A stretch of 64,000 bases of DNA from Phaseolus vulgaris (taxonomy: Eukaryota > Streptophyta > Magnoliopsida > Fabales > Fabaceae), in contig NC_023759.2 of assembly GCF_000499845.2 (NCBI RefSeq), positions 17,774,272 through 17,838,271 on the forward strand, given 5' to 3'. A program made the translations under genes and the position numbers. Below are positions 57,121-64,000 of this stretch, in pieces (within the stretch, counting starts at the first letter, position 1; the number at the start of each line of letters is the position of its first letter). The notes under the pieces were generated by a model that was not told the DNA's origin, did no database searches, and saw only the letters and a program-made list of their open reading frames with translations.

Positions 57121-58489
57121 TCAACCCCTACTTCCCTAATAGAATTTTCCAATTTCTAAAGATTAAATATATGAAATTTAAATTGTTTTATTTTGAAATG
57201 CTTTGTTTGATTAAAACAGTTTAAATCTATTATTTTTTTTATTTAAATAAAGCATTTTAATTACCATCAAATATATAAATGTATTTTAAATAAAAAAAAT
57301 TGTTGATAGAGAGAATAAAATTGATATCAATGATAAAAGTATAATCGCCGCGAAAATAAATGAAAGAAAATCGACATCAAATAAAAAAGTTAGTACACAA
57401 CGGCTAAAAGGTAGTATCATCGATATTTATGAAAAAACATCTCTATTAGTATAGAACGAGAAATAATAACAATCTACAAGGAAAAAGTAATCATAACAAT
57501 TTAAATAAAAATAATAATTCTTACCATCATTAATTAAAAAAAACCTTAATCAACATTAACTAAAAAGTAATCATTCAACAATATGTCAAAAAAATCAAGA
57601 TGTTCATACTCGAACAAGAATTCCTCTAATTTACAAGAATTAAACAAAACATCAACAAAAATCGGTTTAAAAAGAAATTTTCAAATTTAAATTATTTTTA
57701 GAATTTCAATCTCATATTTTTTTATTTAAAAAAAATCAAATTTCTGACCAAATATATACAATAACATTAAATATCAATTACATACTACCAATATAACTTT
57801 TTTATAAATATTATGATATAAGTATAAAAAAAATTTGAAAACTATTATACGAAATAATTTATAAATTAATTTGTGTATAAATTTAAACTTACATAATAAT
57901 TTAAATTTTTTATAACGTTTGCCTGATTGAATTGCAGCAAACTTCACGCGCGTTTACCGTACGATGTTTTCATACATTTAATTTTGTTGGCATCTTATCT
58001 ACTTCAATTATTATTAGTCAACCATCAACATTAATATATTTACATCAATTAAATACGCGCGTGGAAAAATAAGGACTCGTTTGTCGTCAATACAATTTTA
58101 ATATTATTTTAATTTAAGGAACAAAAAGATATAAAAAGAAAGGTGCTGCTTATTGCTGAATGCGATGTGGGACAATTCAAAATGGATTTGTGTACATTAT
58201 TTTATCTTTTAATGTGTATATATTCACTTTTATGGCCATCATAATGGAGTTCTCTGAAAATCATGACAGAGACATGTAATCACAAATAAATAATACTTCC
58301 ACTTATATAAATATAAGAAAAAATTATATTTAACAAACATTACTCTAGTATGATTTCCTGAAAGATATTACTTAAAAAATATCAACATTAAAAATTTAAA
58401 CATTTTTCTTAATAAACATAATTCTAAACAATTTAGAAAAAGAAAACTTATAAGGATAGTAGCTTTATTTTTTTAGCCTAATTGAAGAA
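57121..58489. other. AT-rich intergenic DNA
   Basis: Long A and T runs; no ORF or repeat structure recognised. Confidence 0.5.
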
Positions 58490-60690
58490 ATGTACAAAGC
58501 ATATCGAAGAAAAATTCATCTCATCAAAATATAAACTAGAGCTTTTGTAAGAAAAACACAAGAAGACTAAGTTTCGACGGACTCAACATTATTTTTGGGT
58601 CAAACTTTACCTTAAATAAATTGTATAAAGTTGTTTAGGATTTCATGGGTCATGTATTAGGCCTAGTAGCATAACATAATTGAACCAAATATTTGGGTCA
58701 AGTAGCATAGGTTTTTGAGCTTGTATTTGGGCCAATTGTAACAACGTAACTTTTCTTAAAAACAAAAACAGAAGTCGCACCCCCTCACAGTGCCATTTTC
58801 TTCTTTCACTCTCTCTCTCTCTCCATATTCTCTTCTCTCCCTCTCTCTTAATTTTCTCTCCCAATCTTCATCTATTTTAGAATCTGATCATACCACGTTG
58901 TAGCAGGCGAATTAAGGAACATTTCTACCCGATTAGATTTTTAAACAGAGTAAGTTCCTTTTTATTCTAAATATCCTTTGTTCTCTGTTTTTCCTTAGGA
59001 TTTAGTCATCAATATTGGTGGGGTCAGTTGAGAAGTTTAACCCTCTCAACTTATTTTACTATATACTGAATTTTTGTTATGTTTGGATAATTTGCATTAG
59101 GCTCGTAAATCTTGAAGTTTATCCAGACTGTGGGGAATAAAATTCTAAAAGTTGCTTGGAAAGCAAGCAATTGAGGTAAGGGAAGCTAAATTTAATTTTT
59201 TAATAGCACCCTAGGATAGAAGATCTGAATGCGAAGGGGACGTGGTACCAATATTCAATTTCTCTTGCAGGGATGTTGTGTGTTTATATATTGTGTTGTT
59301 TGTTTATATATTATTTAAACTAGTAAAATATTAGATTTTGATGGTTTAGTATTTAAGTGTTGTTTTTTTTCTGTTAAATAAGATTTTGAATATTGTGGAT
59401 TGCGTTTTGAATGATATTGTATGATGAAAATTGTATGAAATTGACGTCATACATTTGGGATAATGTATGAGTTGTTATTTGATGGTACATTAAGTATGAA
59501 AAGCCTATGTTTAACGGAGATCCTCTGGCTTCACTGGTGATCTAAGTCATGTAGACTAAGATATTAGGTGGTGAGAAGCTGAGAGGGAGTTCATACACAC
59601 CGGGTCCCACTGTAGACACTCGGTATTGGATGTTTGAACTTACTCTGATCCTTTTTATTGGATTCGCTAATAATCTTTGGATCAGGTGTTAGTCTCTAGT
59701 AGAGGCATACTTAATGAGTCTTCCGGAAGATGAAGTGAGATTGAAATGAAATCCAATGATTGTGATTGAAAATAGATCCATGTGTGGTCTATATGAATGA
59801 TGGAATTGCTATTGAAATTTTACATGAAATCATTTAAAGAAATGTTTATAAATTATTAGTCTAAATTGGTTCTATTTCCATGAATTATGTCATGGATTTT
59901 CTTTGCATTAGCTTACCCTTGCTTTTCTTGCTGTGTTTGAACTGCGATGACTGTACAATGTACATGAGCAGATGACCATATAGGTGCAGAAGAGCCTTAG
60001 AGGTTTCAAAGTTTTATTTTGAGCTATGGATATGTAAATATTTTTATTTCTATAAATCCTAATCATGTATTAGGAATATTTTGAAAAACTCCAAGTTTGT
60101 ATAGAAACTGGTAGAACTTTTATTGTAATAGTTACATGTAAATTATGGGGTGTTACACCAATAGTAGAATAGGTATAGTTCGGGTTTAAAGTGACTATTT
60201 AGGATAACAATTGGGCTTCTTTGAGCCCAATGTAACCCTAGAACGTCTAAGGTATATTATAGGATGAAAATTACCTTGGCAAGGAGTACATGGACGTCCA
60301 CATGATAACCTAGGAGTGGAAAGGATTTAGCATGGAAGGTGTGAGTTAAACATGGAAAGCATGAGTCCACATGACACCTTCTCATTGGAGAATTTTATTT
60401 TGAATTTTCAAATTTTGGCTCCAAAATGTTCAGCCCTCTCCTATAAATTGAGGGGTTTGGCTCATGAAAAGGAAGATCAAATATGAGTGTCATGCTGCCA
60501 AATTACAAGCCTAAGCACTCTCTTGTCTAAACCTCTTTATGATAGACATCTTTGGTCTCATTTTCCACCTCTTCCAAGTGATATGGCCAAACCAATCACT
60601 CTCCAAACTCTTCATGACAACTCCAAGGAATCCATAGCTCCAGTGGATTTGGCTACTTCCACAAATAAAGGTCAAACAATTCAAAGCAAC
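58490..60690 (+). mobile_element. Delta-family LTR, split by a solo LTR
   Basis: Left part 58490-58736, right part 60163-60690. TATA element CTATAAATTGAGG at about 60441 gives the plus direction. The right part ends near ATTTGGCTACTTCC. The uninterrupted copy at 49745 reads CCAATTGTAGAATAGG, which matches the joined flanks here apart from one base. Confidence 0.82.
58737..60157 (+). mobile_element. Solo LTR of family epsilon, TSD CCAAT
   Basis: TGTAACAACG to GGGTGTTACA, 1421 bp, with inverted terminal TGTAACA/TGTTACA. Flanked by CCAAT at 58732-58736 and 60158-60162. It contains a long CT-rich stretch at about 58800-58860. The ends are of the type seen in plant Tekay/Del-like gypsy LTRs (inference). 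No other copy in the window. Confidence 0.9.
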
Positions 60691-60699
60691 AAAAGCTCA

Positions 60700-61757
60700 A
60701 TTTAAAATTTAACGACTACTTCAAAGAGAGTTTATGATAAACATGACTTCAAATGAGTAGACAATAAAATTGACAAACAAAAAATTAAGAATCGCGAAGA
60801 AAAGCTAGCATGCTAAAGGAATCCTAAAGAAAGCTTCTAGAATAGATGAATAACACCATACAAATTTTTTGTAAGAATTTTTTCACAACTTGTCGAATTT
60901 ATGCTGAACAAAATATTTGAATTCAAACTTTGAAATTTTAACCACTGAAACTTCAATGTATAAGTTGAATATTGGCACTGGAATTTCACAAAATAATTTT
61001 CCAATTAATTGCAATATTTTTTTCAAATTGGCTCCTCAATTCAAATTTGTTGAGCCAATTACACTCAGTTCGTTTTTCATTTGTCATTTTTTTTTCTATT
61101 TTGAATTTTGATGTAATTGTTTTTTTTCACTTTTCTCAACACCTCAAAGTACTCCATTCCAGAGTTTCATATTATTTTTACCATTAATTAAAATTATGAT
61201 AAACTTTTTCAGCCAGCACAAAATTATGGAAAATAGAGTAACCTATTTGAATTTCAAAAACATAAATGAAAACTCAAGACAATAGAATTTATTGAATTTG
61301 GAACTTGTATGGAACTAACAACAAGTATAAAACTTAAATATATAAGAAAGAAAATGCACCAAAGCTCAAATTCATATTAGAATTAAGACTCAAATTAAAG
61401 CAAACAACCAAAATCAATTAGAAAAGGCACCACACAGATTTAATGACAAATTTAGGAAGAACGTGACTAGACATTACTTGAACTTGATTTCAAAATGAAA
61501 ATGACTCAATTAAAAATTAAATGTACCGAATAAAATTGTGATAAAACTCAAATAAAAGTAAAAGCAATACGGTATACTAAATTGAATTCCTACAAAAATT
61601 AAAATGGATGGTTCAAGATTTAATTAGCACAGATATCATGAGATGATTAGTAAAATGGAATTGAAACAACAAGACACTTAAGAACATCAAATGAACAACA
61701 TGGAATTAAGAGAAGAAGATACTTAGCTCTTGAAGAACCAAAGCTCTAGATACCGAA
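60700..61757 (-). other. Gypsy leader, minus strand
   Basis: Noncoding. 60960-61200 resembles element B's leader (15040-15250), and 61366-61757 resembles 55746-56175. It ends beside a gamma LTR with a primer-binding-like string (minus TTCGGTATCTAGAGC, 61743-61757). Confidence 0.6.
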
Positions 61758-62347
61758 TGATAGCACCTCCTTCATCCAAAATGGGTTTTCTTTGAATTTT
61801 GGTAAGAGTTGGCGGAAGCTATTGGAAGTAATGTGTCAAGGAGAGCTCCATTGGAGTTATGGATTCCTTGGAGTTGCCATGAAGAGTGTGGAGAGTGATT
61901 GGTTTGGTCATATCACTTGGAAGAGGTGGAAAGTGAGACCAAAGATGTCTATCCTAGAGAAGTTTATACAAGAGAGTGCTTACGCTTGCAATTTGGAAGC
62001 ATAACACTAATATTTAATCTAGTAAATCATGAACCAAGCATCTCCTTTTATAGGTGAAAGAGGTCGGCCAAGGGTTACAAAAAGTGGTGGGAAAATACAA
62101 AACTAAATTGTTTGAATTAAGTGCCCAAAGAAGTCACAAGGCAAACATGTTCAAGTTTGCATCATGTGACCTAATTAGGTCAAATGACTGACCTAGGGTT
62201 AAATGTGGGCTGCATTTAAACCCAATTACACCCTAGGTAGTTTTAGAAACCTAACCTTAACTCTAGTTTAATTAAAGCAAAAATCATACTCTAATTTTAA
62301 GCAAGAAAATTTAAATCCTACTCTAGAATTTACACTAGGTTATGACA
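61758..62347 (-). mobile_element. Gamma-family LTR, minus strand
   Basis: 590 bp. Read on the minus strand it begins TGTCATAACCTAGTG and ends GGTGCTATCA, the same length as 8844-9434 (591 bp). Pol of the same strand lies upstream (62348-64000), so it acts as that element's 3' LTR. A leader with a primer-binding-like site follows on the other side. Confidence 0.85.
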
Positions 62348-64000
62348 CTTTGGACATATATAAGAGAGTGTCTTTGTCATTAGCAGTAGAGTCACTATCT
62401 TCTTGTGTTATCCTTGTCATAGCTCTAGTGGTTGGTATTGAGCTAAAGCCTCTAACATCATCTGCTCCCCCTTGAAGAGGATTTGTCCTCATATCAAATG
62501 TCTCTGCTCATCATTTGTTCTACTTGCAAAATGTGTTAGATCTATAACATTAAAAGTAGCATGTACTTAATATTCTTCACGTAGATCCAACTAATATGCA
62601 TTATTATTGTCTCTCTTGAGAGGACTTGGAAAGGACCATATCCTCGAGGACTAAGCTTAGACTTCCACTGACTAGGGAATCTATCATTTCTAAGATGCAT
62701 CCAAACTCAATCTGCTTCTTTAAAAACTATCTCTCTCTTCCCCCTTATTATTATGTTTGATGTATTTATCAGTTTGTTTCTATAATTTCTTAACAAATTC
62801 AACTTTTGTTACCCATTCCTTATGCACAAATTCATGTGGATTAGGCAAAGGTAAAAAATACAAAGGAGTATGAGGATTAAAACCATATACATCCTCAAAT
62901 GGAGAAATATTAGTAGTCTTATAGACCACTCTATTGTATGCAAACTCTATGTGAGGAAGGTACTCATCCAAGATTTGTGGTTTCCTTTCATGACCTACCT
63001 AAGCATATTTGATAGAGATCTATTTACAATATTTGTGTGAGGATGACAAGAGGTTGAAAAGGGCAACTTAGTTCCTAGCCTTTCCCGAAAATTTCTCCAG
63101 AAATGGCTAACAAATTTTGGATCTCTATTCTAAACTATGGCTTTAGGTGGACCATGAAGCCTTACCACTTCTCTAAAGAAGACTTTAGAGATATTGTTAG
63201 CATTATCCAATTTATGGCAGGGTATGAAATGAGCCATCTTGTTAAACCTATCCACTACCATAAAGATGCAATCAAATCCTCTTTGTGTCCTAGGAATCCC
63301 TAAAATGAAATCCATGTCAATGTCTTCCCATGGAGCACAAGCAAGAGGTAAAGGAGTATAAAGTCCATGAGGCATTGTCTTAGACTTAGCTTTTAAACAT
63401 GAGATACATCTATGACAATGTCTTTGAACTTATTTTCTCACATAGGGCCAAAAGAATTTTCCTTTTAAACGCTCTAGAGTTTATCAACTCCAAAATGACC
63501 CATGAGACCTCCTTCATGTGATTCTTTAATGAGGAGTCTTCTATATGTTCCTTGAGGTATACAAAGTTTTAATTTTTTAAACAAATACCCCTCAGAAATG
63601 TAAAAAACCTCCTTGTGCTCTATGTTTGCAGTTAGGAAAGGTGGATGCAAAATCTTGATCATTCTCATAAAGCTCAAGAATGTTTTTAAATCCAAGAATT
63701 TAGGCTCCAAGTTTAGAAAAGAGGGCATGTCTCTAAGATAGAGCATATGCTGCAATGTTTGTATTGCCCTTCTTGTGTTAGATAACATATGGATATTGCT
63801 CTAGAAATTCCATCCATTTTGCATGGCATTTGTTCAACTTATGTTGACCCTTGAGATATTTTAAAGATTCATGATCACTATGAATGAAAAATTATTTTGA
63901 AACCAAATAGTGTTCCCAAGTCTACAGGGCCCTCATAAGTGCATAGAGCTCTTTATCATAGGTAGGGTAATTGAGGGTTGCACCATGTAATTTTTCACTA
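62348..64000 (-). pseudogene. Gamma-type gypsy RNase H and integrase, runs off the window
   Basis: From the right edge: RNase H ([40 protein letters not shown]), then the zinc region (63788-63474: LCIPQGTYRRLLIKESHEGG, GHFGVDK), then the integrase core (63375-63130: [16 protein letters not shown], the first Asp, and [19 protein letters not shown]). The second Asp segment reads NRDPKF after a stop. The third block is HPHTN-IVNR, lacking the DGQTE that holds the catalytic Glu. Then MDEYLPHIEFAYNRVVYKT and a decayed C-terminus without a chromodomain. Same lineage as 19.7-30.7 kb. Confidence 0.9.

Noticed and set aside
58800..58862. CT-rich run as an independent microsatellite
   Set aside because: It is an internal part of the epsilon solo LTR.
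60487..60705. 72-codon ORF on the plus strand
   Set aside because: It lies across a delta LTR; the same LTR in other copies does not keep the frame.
1..64000. tRNA, rRNA or microRNA genes
   Set aside because: No cloverleaf, rRNA or convincing precursor hairpin was recognised by eye; primer-binding sites account for the tRNA-like strings.

Overview
This is nuclear plant DNA: AT-rich, with no complete host gene and almost entirely built from transposable elements nested in each other. The Ty1/copia LTRs carrying repeated AACCGATTGTTT-type motifs, the L1-type LINE and the gypsy families all look like a papilionoid legume, most likely Phaseoleae (Vigna or Phaseolus). That placement is inference from family resemblance. 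The density of solo LTRs and nested copies suggests pericentromeric heterochromatin.

Layout. 1-0.85 kb: end of a copia LTR. 0.95-3.7 kb: minus-strand LTR of a family called delta here, with its upstream env-position ORF; the LTR is split by a solo LTR of family alpha. 4.1-8.8 kb: decayed minus-strand copia element, split by a second alpha solo LTR. 8.8-31.4 kb: a plus-strand Ty3/gypsy matrix (family gamma) broken by a gag-protease-only gypsy element (B, 11.3-17.9 kb, itself holding a copia solo LTR), a hAT element (18.6-19.6 kb), a foldback MITE (21.4-21.9 kb), a CACTA remnant (21.9-23.5 kb) and a second gag-protease-only element (A, alpha family, 23.6-29.7 kb). 31.4-32.2 kb: LINE fragment. 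32.7-33.0 kb: second foldback MITE. 34.3-36.3 kb: GC-rich Tat-type gypsy gag-pol, next to a GC-rich 26-bp minisatellite (36.3-37.25 kb). 38.9-39.3 kb: inverted-repeat element.

39.8-45.3 kb is the most notable unit. It is a CACTA transposon with matching terminal inverted repeats and a 3-bp target duplication. It has no visible transposase. Instead it carries intron-containing minus-strand exons of choline monooxygenase (glycine betaine synthesis) and squalene synthase (sterol/triterpene synthesis).

46.6-48.05 kb is a TTC/GAA microsatellite of about 1.45 kb, inside the poly-serine start of a delta-family ORF that runs to 49.55 kb. 50.0-54.8 kb is an L1-type LINE with endonuclease and reverse transcriptase, full of stops. 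54.8-57.1 kb holds head-to-head gypsy leaders and a delta LTR. 58.5-60.7 kb is a delta LTR split by a 1.42-kb solo LTR. 61.8-64.0 kb is a minus-strand gamma element (integrase, RNase H) running off the window.

Functionally nothing here encodes a working pathway. The coding content is retroelement gag, protease, RT and integrase in decay, plus captured host exons. Exact target-site duplications (CCTAA, CATGA twice, TCTTC, GAGTT, CCAAT, ACC) let much of the insertion order be read directly.
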